A stretch of DNA of 64,000 nucleotides from positions 46,386,284 through 46,450,283 of the forward strand of contig NC_090698.1 of the NCBI RefSeq assembly GCF_040954835.1, in the 5' to 3' direction. Below, one piece after another: positions 36,060 through 46,128 of the stretch; the stretch's first letter is position 1, and every line of letters starts with the position of its first letter. A program made the translations under genes and the position numbers. Source of the stretch: Lepisosteus oculatus. Taxonomy: Eukaryota > Chordata > Actinopteri > Semionotiformes > Lepisosteidae. Below the pieces are notes generated by a model. The model made no database searches. It had not been told where the DNA came from and saw nothing but the letters and a program-made list of their open reading frames with translations.

Positions 36060-36200
36060 ACTTCCAAGTGGAAGAAGAGACGTAATGGTGGAGAATGAAA
36101 CATCACAGTGAAGACATCAGAAAAGACAGAACTTGTGTTATTTGTGTTTATACTATTCTCTGCTGTTTTTTGGTGGTTTCAAGTGCTTAATAAAGTCGTT
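36060..36200 (+). CDS. Terminal exon and poly(A) signal of copy A
   Basis: After GTCTGTTAG a short frame ends S-K-W-K-K-R-R-N-G-G-E-stop, followed by AATAAA at 36189-36194. Copy B is homologous only up to its base 58940, six bases into this exon. The link from exon q is uncertain because q itself ends in TGA. Confidence 0.4.
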
Positions 36201-37879
36201 ATTTTGAAATCATAATTGACCTTGCTTCTCCATTCTTTATGTATTGCCTGTGGCTCATATGCCTTAGAATGTTGGCTCAGTACTTGTTCAAGCACATCAT
36301 GGAAACATAAATGCAGTGGTATTGCTGTACTTACATTTATTCCCCACCCTTTCTGTACTGTATGTATTGTAATGTTATAGTTATTTCTTGAACTAATTTC
36401 TGCCACTAACGACAGTCTAAGTTAAGTTGCTGAAGTTGAAGTTGCACTTCCTTTTTAGTTTCTACTTTTACTCCCAAGTTTGATTTACTGTTTATTATGA
36501 AGATGTCTATGGCGTTAACTCTGTCTATCAATGCCTTTGAAGATTTGGAATACTTGAATGGGTCCTTCCGAGAGTTCTTTTAACCTGACAGCATAGGAAA
36601 TTCCTTTCAATCCCAGAAAGTATCTGGCTATTTTCTTTTGACTGATTCAATAGATCTCTTGTGTAAACACCATTCAACACAAACTTTCCAATCACAGTAT
36701 ACTTGTCCAAAAACAGAATCTTACCATTGTTGATACAGTATGTTCTCTTCAGTTTGGCTTGGATGTGTGGTCCCTTCAGGAGTATATTTTGATTGAGTGA
36801 AGGATATTTTGCATGTAAATGAGTGAAAGATTGTGGAAACTCTGAAGCAATCTGAACCCTAACCCTAACCCTAACGCAGATCTATAGCTTGGGTTATATA
36901 CACTGCATTGCCCTGAGGGAGAATGTTGTCAAAAATGCCCTCAAAGAAAATGTTTGCAAGAAATTGATAACACTTATCAAACCCTTGCATTTTGCATGGA
37001 ATGTACATGTATTTTATGGAATAAAGCCCAGAGTTTTAAGGTATACCTGACTGTTACCATAGTGCGTAACTAACTGGAACACTGCGGGACCGCTGTGTGC
37101 ATACATTCACACTGCGAGAAATACTGGTCAATATGGGTTCGTGCAAACAACCCGCATATGACCACAGGAAGTCAAAACATCATTGAAACAAACTCAAAGT
37201 AGTCTCCAGTTATCTAGCCTATAAGCAGGGAATAAAGCTTGGATTTCTGAAACCCTTTCTTTATGTCCTGTTTTCATTCAGGTAAGAGTCAACTATATAC
37301 TGTACACAATACTGCTGACAGACAGACAAAGCCTTGTGGTGTGAATCTTTTTTCTTGGTTTTATTTAAAGTGGCACTATGCAGTGGGATGCTGCTCATAA
37401 GCCAATAGCATTTAAACGACAATACCTAGAATGCTGCAACTAAGTGTTTTACACACGAGGCAAGTCCTCTGACCTTTCCCAGCCTTGCTTTGGGTTGTGA
37501 AAGTTTTTCATTTTTTTAATGAATCGACACTTGACACATGCCTCCAATGTAATGAATCTTTATTACTTTTTCTTATCAAAAAATCAATTTAAACTCTCTA
37601 GTTATTTTTAAACTTCTTACTGAACTATGGAACAGTTGCAGGGTTGCTATTTCTCTTCCATATTGGCAAACATGGAAAAAACTAAAATATAACCCTATTT
37701 TAAATGTAAAGTTTTTTTTTCCTTTTAAAACAACAGAAGTCTTCACATCTGAGGAAAAAATGAAGACATCATAACTTAGGAGAAGTCCTCATTGGTTGCA
37801 AAAATGATAAATTTTAACGAAACATTTTGAAATATAATGAAACAAATTAAACATTGCTATTTCTCATGGCCATGAGAAA
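36201..37879. other. Intergenic sequence; short telomere-like tract
   Basis: No gene is seen. An interstitial CCCTAA tract (three to four units) lies at 36855-36876. A 40 bp segment near 37228 is shared with 22068. Confidence 0.5.
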
Positions 37880-39352
37880 CCCTACAGTTTGCCTACCAGC
37901 CCAGAGTTGGTGTGGAGGATGCGATCATCTACATGCTGCAAAGGGCCTACTCACACCTGGACAGGGCTGGCAACACTGTAAGGATCATGTTTTTCGACTT
38001 CTCCAGTGCCCTCAATACCATCCAGCCCTTACTTCTAAGGAGGAAGGTGGAGGAGATGCAAGTCGATCCCTCCATGACCTCGTGGATCACTGACTACCTG
38101 ACAGGCAGACCACAGTCTGTGAGACTTCAGAACTGTGTGTCTGAACAGGTAGTGAGTAACACAGGGGCACCTCAAGGGACAGTTCTTTCTCCATTCCTCT
38201 TCACCCTCCTATAATTCGGACTTTAAGCACAACTCAAAGTCATGCCACCTGCAGAAGTTCTCAGATGACTCTACAGTTGTGGGATGTATCAAGGGTGAGC
38301 AGGAGGAGGAGTACAGAGGACTGGTCAGCAGCTTTGTGGAGTGGTCTGGGGTGAACCACTTGGAACTGAATGTAACAAAGACAAAGGAACTGGTGGTAGA
38401 TTTCAGGAGGAAAAAGGTCAAACCTACTCCTGTTTACATCCATGGGAGTGGCGTGGAGATGGTGGACTCATACAAGTACCTGGGAGTGCACATCGACGAT
38501 AGACTGGAATGGTCTAAGAACATCGAGGCCATCTATAAGAAGGGACAGAGCCGACTTTACTTCTTGAGGAAGCTCGGGTCCTTCAATGTATGTAGTAAGA
38601 TGCTACATATGTTCTATCAGTCAGTGGTAGCGAGCGCCATTTTCTACGCAGTGGTATGCTGGGGCCCTGGGATTAGAGCAGTGGATTCTAAAAGGCTGAA
38701 CAAGCTCATCAGGAGAGCAAGCTCTGTAATACGGTCTGACTTGGACCCCTTGGAGGTAGTGGCTGAGAGGAGAATCATGTTGTCATGGACAACATCTCCC
38801 ATCCCCTCTATGACAGGCTTGTAGAAATGAAGAGCACGTTCAGCAATAGACTGATTCATCCACGGTGCGACAGGGAGCGCTACAGGAGGTCATTCTTGCC
38901 TTCTGCTATAAGACTGTACAATGCATCCACCTTGTGTCTGAGCAGAGGCAACATTGACAGTGATCTGTTTCTGGACTGAACGCATCTACACATCTACTGC
39001 TACATCTGTTCTTTTTCTTTTCTTTTCCCGTTTACATCCGTTTTTTGTGCAATACATGCCAGGGACCCGTGCAATACATTTATATTTATATCTTTATCTA
39101 TATTTACATCTATATTTACTGTATATTCATATGTGTGATACAATTTTTCTGCTTACTGTTCTGTTCTAGTTTGTTCTTTGTGTGTCCGGACTGTGAGTAA
39201 CTCTTTTAGTGCACCCCTCACTGTACTGATTATATTGTATGTATTGTACTATTATTATTATTGTATCATTTGTTACACTGTGGCTGTGTTGACTGTGTAA
39301 AGCTGCTGTTGCACTGCAATTTCCCTCACGGGATCAATAAAGTATCTATCAT
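37880..39352 (+). mobile_element. 5'-truncated L2/CR1-type LINE
   Basis: Reverse transcriptase motifs are read in order: F-F-D-F-S-S-A-L-N-T-I (about 37990), G-A-P-Q-G-T-V-L-S-P-F (about 38165) and the catalytic F-S-D-D (38258-38269). They are followed by T-K-T-K-E-L-V-V-D-F-R-R and Y-K-Y-L-G-V-H, and a C-terminal F-L-P-S-A-I-R. A stop near 38212 separates the two halves. The endonuclease domain is absent. The 3' end is GGGATCAATAAAGTATCTATC, typical of fish elements of this group. A dead copy. Confidence 0.88.
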
Positions 39353-39569
39353 AAAAAGCCACACACACACAAAAACCTTTTCAAGCTACGCTGCGTGTAA
39401 GTTCAAAACATCTACCGGTAATCCATGGAACTAATGAAAATATGTAGACTTATGTTTCTTTCACAGTCTGAGTAACAAGCAAAACAAAATCCAAAAAATG
39501 AAAATTTTTGGAATTTAATAAATCCCAGTCAGACCGATGTTTTAGGTCTCAAAAAGAGGACATGCTAAA

Positions 39570-40040
39570 TGTCACACCCCACACTCTCCCTCACAATGGC
39601 CATTACATTCCCAAACCCACTGTTTCACAATCTCATTCCTAATTGAACCCATCACATTCCCACATGCACCAGGTTCCATAAATTCTCACTCCCAGATCAA
39701 TTATCCAACCACGTCCCTTTCCCTTTAGTATTTAAAGTTCCCTCACGCCAATTTATGCTCCCTATTGAGAAGCCTCCCAAAGTATCCTCTTGTGTGTTTC
39801 TAAATTTCTTGATTGATCTGCTGGTTCCTAATCTTCGCTCCTGCCTTTTTGACCATTCTCTTTGGATTTTGTTTTTTGGATTGTCTTTCTGGGATTTCCC
39901 TAGTTACTGGACTCAGTGCTTCTCCAATTGACTAAGTCCCTGGATTATGTGTTTGGATTTGTCCCTGTGCTACTCCACATTATACAGGATTTGTGGTTCT
40001 GCATAAGGATCCTCTTATTCTGCTGATTGGTTCCCTGACA
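39570..40040 (+). mobile_element. Solo LTR of the gypsy family at 23-4367
   Basis: TGTCACACCCC...CCCTGACA, aligned along the LTRs at 23 and 3899, with a perfect CTAAA duplication at 39565-39569 and 40041-40045. Its self-priming decamer is mutated (GCTCCCTATT). Confidence 0.93.
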
Positions 40041-40045
40041 CTAAA

Positions 40046-40979
40046 TACTCAGCAATGACATTCATTAAATGCTCTCTTTTAATCAAATTTACATACATTT
40101 TTTTTGTGTTGCCCTCTACTAATAAAGTGAGCAGAGTTTGGGTTTAAGGTGCATTCAGACCCAGCTAAAAGGCTTTGTTTTGGCTGTTCTGGATGACTTG
40201 GAGCATGCGCTGACTGGCCTGAAAGTTAAGGCATTATTTTCCCATGTTTTCAGCTTGTAGAAAAAGAGTAAAGATAATGTGCACACCTTCCTTTGATATG
40301 TCTAGTGTGGAGTTGTCTGTCTTTCTATAGCTCAGATAAACCTGAATGATTAATTGATGCAGAATTCAATGATACAGTAAAAGATGGGCATCTAACAAAC
40401 TCAGTTTTATGTTCCACTCAAGGAAACTCAGTTATGGTTGGCCATTTATAAGAAAAGATCACTTTATTGGCCATATTCAACTTCTTCTATAAGGGATTTG
40501 TCTTTTTGCATACTCCAACTTGCTCTCCATGAGACACGGACTGGGAGAGAAGCTTGAGGCTCAAGCGCAGTGTCAGCCATTTACAGTATAAAGCACCCCT
40601 GGAGCAGTGGGGGTTAAGGGGCCCTTACTCAGGGGTGTATGCTATCCTTGTATAATGTGTGATTGGATGTGCAGAAGAATTAATTTATTATCTATATGAG
40701 CCTAAGTGGGATTTAGATCCAGTTATGACCATAAGTGAGAAGAGATGGGAGTTCATGCCTAGTTATTTAGTAAACATAAACTAATTTTCGACCATAGTCT
40801 TTTGATGTTGTTAAGGAAGGCTAAGGCATTAGAAAGCAAGGCATTAGCAGGACACAAGTGCCCTGCAGACTCCAAAGTTGTTACAACGCAAGCAATAGCA
40901 CCTTGATACAGCTAACTGTTGTAATTCAGCACCTAATTTCTACTGTTTTGTCAAATTAATTTGCCTTATTCTTTCAAAG
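40046..40979. other. No recognised feature; upstream of the GFM2 exons
   Basis: The earlier GFM2 exons (GTP-binding domains) are not found here or anywhere else in the window. Confidence 0.55.
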
Positions 40980-43638
40980 ACTGTACTGTGTGGAATGGGG
41001 GAGCTACACATTGAGATCATTCATGATCGAATAAGAAGAGAATATGGCATTGAGACTCACCTTGGACCACTACAGGTGGCCTACAGGGAAACCATCTTGC
41101 AGTCGGTTTCCACCACAGGTATCACATTCACACCTCGGCACAATATGCCAGTAATATCTTCACTTTGACAGGTAACAATTGCTTGTGCTGTACAGTATAT
41201 CAGTGGACAGCAGTTTCTTAGAGGGCTCATCATTGATAACATGTCACAATTCCTCTTCACAAGGATATAGGATGTGTGTTCTGCAAAATGACTGCAGGTT
41301 TTTTAGGTGTCTCAAATCACATGTCAGCATTTCTGCCTGGTGTGCATTCCAGCCAATATTTATGAAAGTATGGATTGTTTCTTTTTTCTGTGTCTGTTAG
41401 TAGAAAATGCTTTCGTTTTTTTCTTTCATTTCCCTACCCTCTACAGAAGCTTGACCCATTCTAATCTGCTGCAGAGCCTGCTGTTCTGAAACTATTCCTG
41501 AGTGTCGTCGTTCTCCCTTTGTCAGACACATTGGACAGAAGCATTGGAGACAAGAGACACCTGGTGACAGTTGAGCTGGGAGTGAGCCCCTGCGCAGAGG
41601 GTAGCTCCACTGCTGCCCCTGCCATCAGCTTTGAGGACAGTGTGGAAGAGCAGCTTCCTTTGGATGTGAAACAGGCAGTGGAGAATGGAATACAAAGTGC
41701 TTATCTCCAAGGTAACGGGGCTCTTAAATGGATTTGGGCTATCAGTGACAGGCAGTTTTCTTTGGTTATTGAAGCACCATTATTTGGGTCAGTTTCAGAT
41801 TCTGATACCAAGAATGGTTTCCAATATAGAGGATGTGTACTATAGCTTGACAAAATGTCCAAAAAATGTTTATCCCATTTGATATTGCAATAATAAAGTC
41901 ATGTATGTGAAGGCTCACCTTGAAGCATTGTTTTTAAGCACTACAGTTTGCATAAACTCTGGTTGTTTACATATCTTTTGTTTTGAACAACTTTTCATTT
42001 AACTTCTTAAGAGTCAGTAGTGGAGATCAAGTTCTGGTGCTAGGGTGTCAATTTTTACTGACGTGTTTGAAATAGTGATGTACATTCTGTAAATTGTATA
42101 AGTCCTCTAGAATTATACTTTCATATGTTATGCTGTCTAATTAACTAAGGTAAGGAGTATTTCATATTTATGGTGTATACACAGCTGAAGAGAGGTTCTG
42201 AACTACTCAGCTTGAATTAGGTAGTGTTAAATGATGATGTATGGGTGTGAAAGCTAGACCCTGAAAAAAGCTGACCGAAAGAGGATGGATGCTTTCAAGC
42301 TATTGGTGCTAGAGAAGACTGTTACGGATACCATGGACAGCAAGGGTCACCAATAAAGAGGTTCTGGAGCGCATCAAGCCAGAAATCTTGCTTAGGGAAA
42401 GATCACCAGACTCCGGCAATTGGAGAAAGCAAATATGCTTGGAATGGTCAGTGGAACAAGAAGACGAGGCCACCAAAGAACGCGGTGGCTCGACGCCAAC
42501 AAAACGGACACTGGTTTAGCTATAGAACAGCTGAAAGGGAAAGTCCAAGACCGGAAAGCGTGGCGAGAGATGGCCTATAGAATCGCCGAGAGTCGGATCC
42601 GACTGACCGGATAACATCATCATCATCAAATGATGATGTGGATGTGTAGGTGCACTGTCAAAAAAGCTTCTAAAAAGCTGCAATTTTACATGTTTGTCCA
42701 TGTGCTTTCTACATATGCAGCCATTTCCTGATTCTCCAATGCCATTCAAAGTAATTCCAGGTCCACTGCTGGGGTTCCCGGTGCAGGATGTGGTCACTAC
42801 AGTTTACTCTGTCAGCATACAGCCTGGGACATCAATGGCCATGGTCTCAGCCTGTGTGTCTCGCTGTATGCACAAGGTAACATTGGCTCAAAAGGAAAAG
42901 ATGAAGACTAGGATAATCATACAGCACAATACAATTTCTTCAACCCGTTTGAAATCATGATGGAAGGCTCATTTCTAGAAAGTAGTCCCCTAAATGAATA
43001 AACCGATGAAAGAAAACATGAGAGAAATATATGTAGAAAGAAAAGTCATTGCTTATTGCAAGACAGAAGTTAAAGATGCAATTGTTAAATGTTCTGAGTA
43101 GCCCAGGGCACAATACATAGAGGTTAGAAGTGTTGTGCTATTTTTTACAATTGGCTTTGTTAGACCAATATGCTAACAACAAAATCAGTTTGTTTTCTTT
43201 CAATTTGATTTAAAAATACAACTCAAATATCAAATGCTATATTAAATGTTTATTGCTGCAATTTAGTCTTAATCTATTCAAATTTATCGATGAATAGACG
43301 GGCCAGAAGACTGGGTTTTTAGTGACAGAATAAATGTTTATATTTTTTATAGAACATTTAAGCTTGTTTGTCCTTCAGGTTTCATTACAATATGGGCATT
43401 GTTGTTTAAAAACATATTTAACAAAGTATTCATCAGGAAACAATGGAGTGTGATGGGAGTGAGCATTTCTTTACAAAAACGACTTTTCTTTTGTTCATCT
43501 TTCTCACAGGGTTACTTCACAGTCCTTTGCGCTCTGACATCTGGCACTGCCACCTTCACACTGGAACTGTCCAGCTACGAAGCCATGACTGCCCATGATC
43601 AGAACACCCTTCTCAGCCGAATGACAGGAGTAGCATGA
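40980..43638 (+). pseudogene. gfm2: GFM2 3' fragment (mtEF-G2, ribosome-releasing factor 2)
   Basis: Four exons are on the plus strand: 40980-41118 ([12 protein letters not shown]), 41526-41711 (D-T-L-D-R-S-I-G-D-K-R-H-L-V-T-V), 42761-42876 ([11 protein letters not shown]) and 43510-43638 (final exon, ends G-V-A-stop). The splice sites and phases fit. GFM2 is a mitochondrial GTPase that, with ribosome recycling factor, splits ribosomes after translation. The exons shown belong to its C-terminal domains. A stretch of roughly 60 residues expected between the third and fourth exons is absent from 42877-43509. Both flanking phases are 0, so skipping it would stay in frame. No G domain is present. 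Most likely a partial duplicate. Confidence 0.85.
42241..42627 (+). mobile_element. 3' end of a non-LTR retrotransposon in a GFM2 intron
   Basis: It reads Y-G-C-E-S, then T-L-K-K-A-D-R-K-R-M-D-A-F and later R-R-R-G-H-Q-R-T-R-W-L-D, the C-terminal end of a LINE ORF2 with a frameshift and stops. The tail is (ATC)n. A 12 bp duplication, AAATGATGATGT, flanks it at 42229-42240 and 42628-42639. The clade (RTE-like) is a guess. Confidence 0.8.
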
Positions 43639-44430
43639 AGCCTTCAGCCAAACATGTTTGAAACAAGGAGTACAAGAAACTATTTAACTCTTGAAAGCAT
43701 CAGGCTCATACAAAATGTAAACTGGGCTTTGTCTTTTAAGAAGGGGTTGAAAACACACTAAACTGACTTCAAAGTTTGGAATTACCAGCTACAATTCTCT
43801 TAATAAATTATGTACAAAAGCTCTAAGAGTAGGATAGGTGATTGTTATGGATAAATTAAGATGTACTGAACAAAGTAACATTTTACACACATCAATAAAA
43901 AATTAAAATGCAGAAGCATTAAAAACTACCCCAAGAAAGCTAGTGCCTTCTTACTTTCCACACAGTGGAGTCTATGTCATCGTTGAACTGTTTAACGGGA
44001 CATATTTTAACATGCAATATTGCCAGGGCTGCAAATATCAGTACCTCTTCCAACAGGAGACACTTTAATGTTCAAATGCGGGACTTTCTGGGTCACAAGG
44101 GTCGGCTGGCAACCGTACTCGCCTCAAAAGCAAAGGAGTCCTCACGCGTCATTCTGTTGCGGTGGGAGACATGAGTGAGCACAGTGTTGATGAGCAAGTT
44201 GCTCAAACCTAACGTTTCCGAAGGGGTGGAACTGCAGTACGGGAATAATCACGAGGGTGGAGCATCGATAGTGTTACACCGAGATAACAGATTTGCAACT
44301 TTTTTTTTAGTCAAGAAGCAATAGAAAGAAGAACAACCTCCCACTCCTCCTCACTGAAACATTCACCGCAGTGGCAGCTCCTCCACCTTCTTCATCTCAA
44401 AACGCGACTCTAGCTCCACAAAAAAGATGA
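42957..44430 (+). repeat. Duplicated block: GFM2 last exon plus TOGARAM-like upstream region (first copy)
   Basis: Matches 59017-60490 in the same orientation, including the final GFM2 exon and the block upstream of copy B. The copies differ by scattered substitutions and small indels. Confidence 0.82.
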
Positions 44431-44660
44431 ACAGGTCGGATTTTGTAATTGGAATTGCATTTTCCAAATTCCAAAGTTGCAAAATATTTTTTTTACCCGA
44501 GCATTTGTTTTCAATTAACCTGAACGTCATTTTCGCAGATCGCGTCTTATATAGGTCACGTGCTCAATCTGTAAAGCGCCACGCAGCGATCAGCGCGTCA
44601 TCTCTGAACTCACAATTGCATTATTACTGAGAGAGTGACGGATTGCTCAAGGGGTTAAAA
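44220..44660 (+). promoter_or_regulatory. Upstream / promoter region of copy B
   Basis: This block is shared with 19018-19247 and 60300-60490. It contains several CG dinucleotides, a TATATA box at about 44550 and a CACGTG E-box at about 44558. The TATATA box does not appear in copy D. Promoter role is inferred from position upstream of the leader and exon a. Confidence 0.42.
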
Positions 44661-45360
44661 TGATCGTAGTTTCTCATAGGTTATTACTTTAGCTCATTCT
44701 CTTCGTCAGGGCATATATAAAAAAAAACGTATTGCACGCCCGGTAGTAATGGTCAAGAGAGTGGCAAACTATTGCAGCAAAACCTTCCCGGATTAGGAAT
44801 ACCGCAGCAAAGCAGAAAGGTACCTATAGATTTTAGGAGTAGTTACAGTACCCTTTAAGAGAAGTTGCTTTCACTCAGACTTTATCTGGTATAACATTAG
44901 TGTTTCACTATTTTTCTATTAGTTAGAAATAGTCTGGTATAATATTTTAAAAGTAAATTAATATGACGTGCGTGTAACACAAGAACAGTAAACTATGGTG
45001 CAGAAAAAAAACTTGCATGGCAGCGACAGTCTTTTATTTTTGTGTGGTTACTGCGCATCTGCAACCCTGCAACTTGGTAAAGATCAGGCGAAGTCTATTT
45101 TCTGAATTGGACTGCTTGTTTCTACACTGTGTAACCAAAGTGGTAAAAAATACTGTTTTTTTACATTGGGTGTCCGCGGAAATCTGTCGATTTTCCGTTA
45201 CGACCAGCTTCAGTAAAATGTCGTGCAAACGGTGCCCTTCTACACGCTACTTTGTGCAGAAGGTATGCAGAGGAAGAAGCATGAGAGCACCAGAATGAGC
45301 TCCCGTTTAACTATCCTGAAAGCAACGAATTCGTTTGATAAAAATCGATGTGTATATCAA

Positions 45361-45462
45361 TGAAGATGTAAATTTGTACAGTTCAAGATTTGTAAAAACT
45401 TGTGGGAGGGCATGGGGGTGTAGCGACGCTTTCCAGCACGTGGTGAACCGATGCGACCGCCT
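45361..45462 (+). promoter_or_regulatory. Probable untranslated leader exon, copy B
   Basis: It aligns with the CG-containing block in copy D and ends ...GCGACCGCCT followed by GTAAGAG. The left boundary is not determined. It supplies the leader needed by exon a, which starts at an acceptor. Confidence 0.4.
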
Positions 45463-45569
45463 GTAAGAGATGGAAGTCGCAAACGCATCATTGTCCGAGG
45501 ATCGGAGCAACAGAAACGTTTTTTTCAAGACAAGCTGTATCTTCATTCATATTTTTATCAATAGAAATA

Positions 45570-46128
45570 ATAATAATAATAATTATAATTGCTTACACTT
45601 ATATAGCGCTTTTCTGGACACTCCACTCAAAGCGCTTTACAGGTAATGGGGACTCCCCTCCACCACCACCAATGTGCAGCATCCACCTGGATGATGCGAC
45701 GGCAGCCATAGTGCGCCAGAACGCTCACCACACATCAGGTATCAGTGGGGAGGAGAGCAGAGTAATGTAGCCAATTCATAGAGGGGGATTATTAGGAGGC
45801 CATGATGATGGGGTAAAGGCCAGGGGGGAAATTTGGCCAGGACACCGGGGTTACACCCCTACTCTTTTCGAGAAGCGCCCTGGGATTTTTAATGACCACA
45901 GAGAGTCAGGACCTCGGTTTTACGTCTCATCCGAAGGACGGCGCCTGTTTACAGTATAGTGTCCCCGTCACTATACTGGGGCATTAGGACCCACATGGAC
46001 CGCAGGGTGAGCGCCCCCTGCTGGCCCCACTAACACCTCTTCCAGCAGCAACCTTAGTTTTTCCCAGGAGGTCTCCCATCCAGGTACTGACCAGGCTCAC
46101 ACCTGCTTAGCTTCAGTGGGTTGCCACT
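45570..46128 (-). mobile_element. 5S-rRNA-derived SINE (SINE3 type)
   Basis: Read on the minus strand, the head (46126-46062) matches the 5S rRNA internal promoter: GAAGCTAAGCAGG (A box) and TGGATGGGAGACC (C box). The body follows, and the tail is an ATT repeat at 45570-45590. GAAATA is duplicated at 45564-45569 and 46129-46134. Copy D has the empty site near 18290, so the insertion post-dates the duplication that made B and D. Confidence 0.85.
46010..46024 (-). promoter_or_regulatory. CTCF-type motif inside the 5S SINE
   Basis: The minus strand reads CCAGCAGGGGGCGCT, matching all 15 positions of the CTCF core consensus. It is conserved in the second SINE copy (55133-55147). Confidence 0.6.

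Larger units (their letters stand above)
25448..36200 (+). pseudogene. TOGARAM-like copy A (degenerate, lacks exon a)
   Basis: Exons c-d-e, f, g, i, j, k, l/m, n, o, p, q and a terminal exon are present in order on the plus strand, but not exon a or h. Defects are a TAG in g, a TAG in j, a solo LTR inside l/m, loss of the acceptor and internal bases of o, and loss of the acceptor and first third of p. It keeps the terminal exon and poly(A) signal that copy B has lost. Individual exons are listed separately. Confidence 0.82.

Noticed and set aside
44090..44130. Possible RFX X-box upstream of the TOGARAM-like gene (GGTCGGCTGGCAAC)
   Set aside because: An X-box would fit a ciliary gene, but the left half-site does not match the consensus and the copy at 60190-60215 differs at key positions.
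45017..45298. A 93-codon frame on the plus strand with a counterpart at 18601-18786 on the minus strand
   Set aside because: Similarity is explained by the B/D duplication; the frames diverge by frameshift at the C-terminal side, there is no splice context and no family resemblance.
46062..46126. 5S rRNA gene
   Set aside because: Only the internal promoter half of 5S is present, fused to SINE body and followed by a simple-repeat tail; there is no full-length 5S gene.
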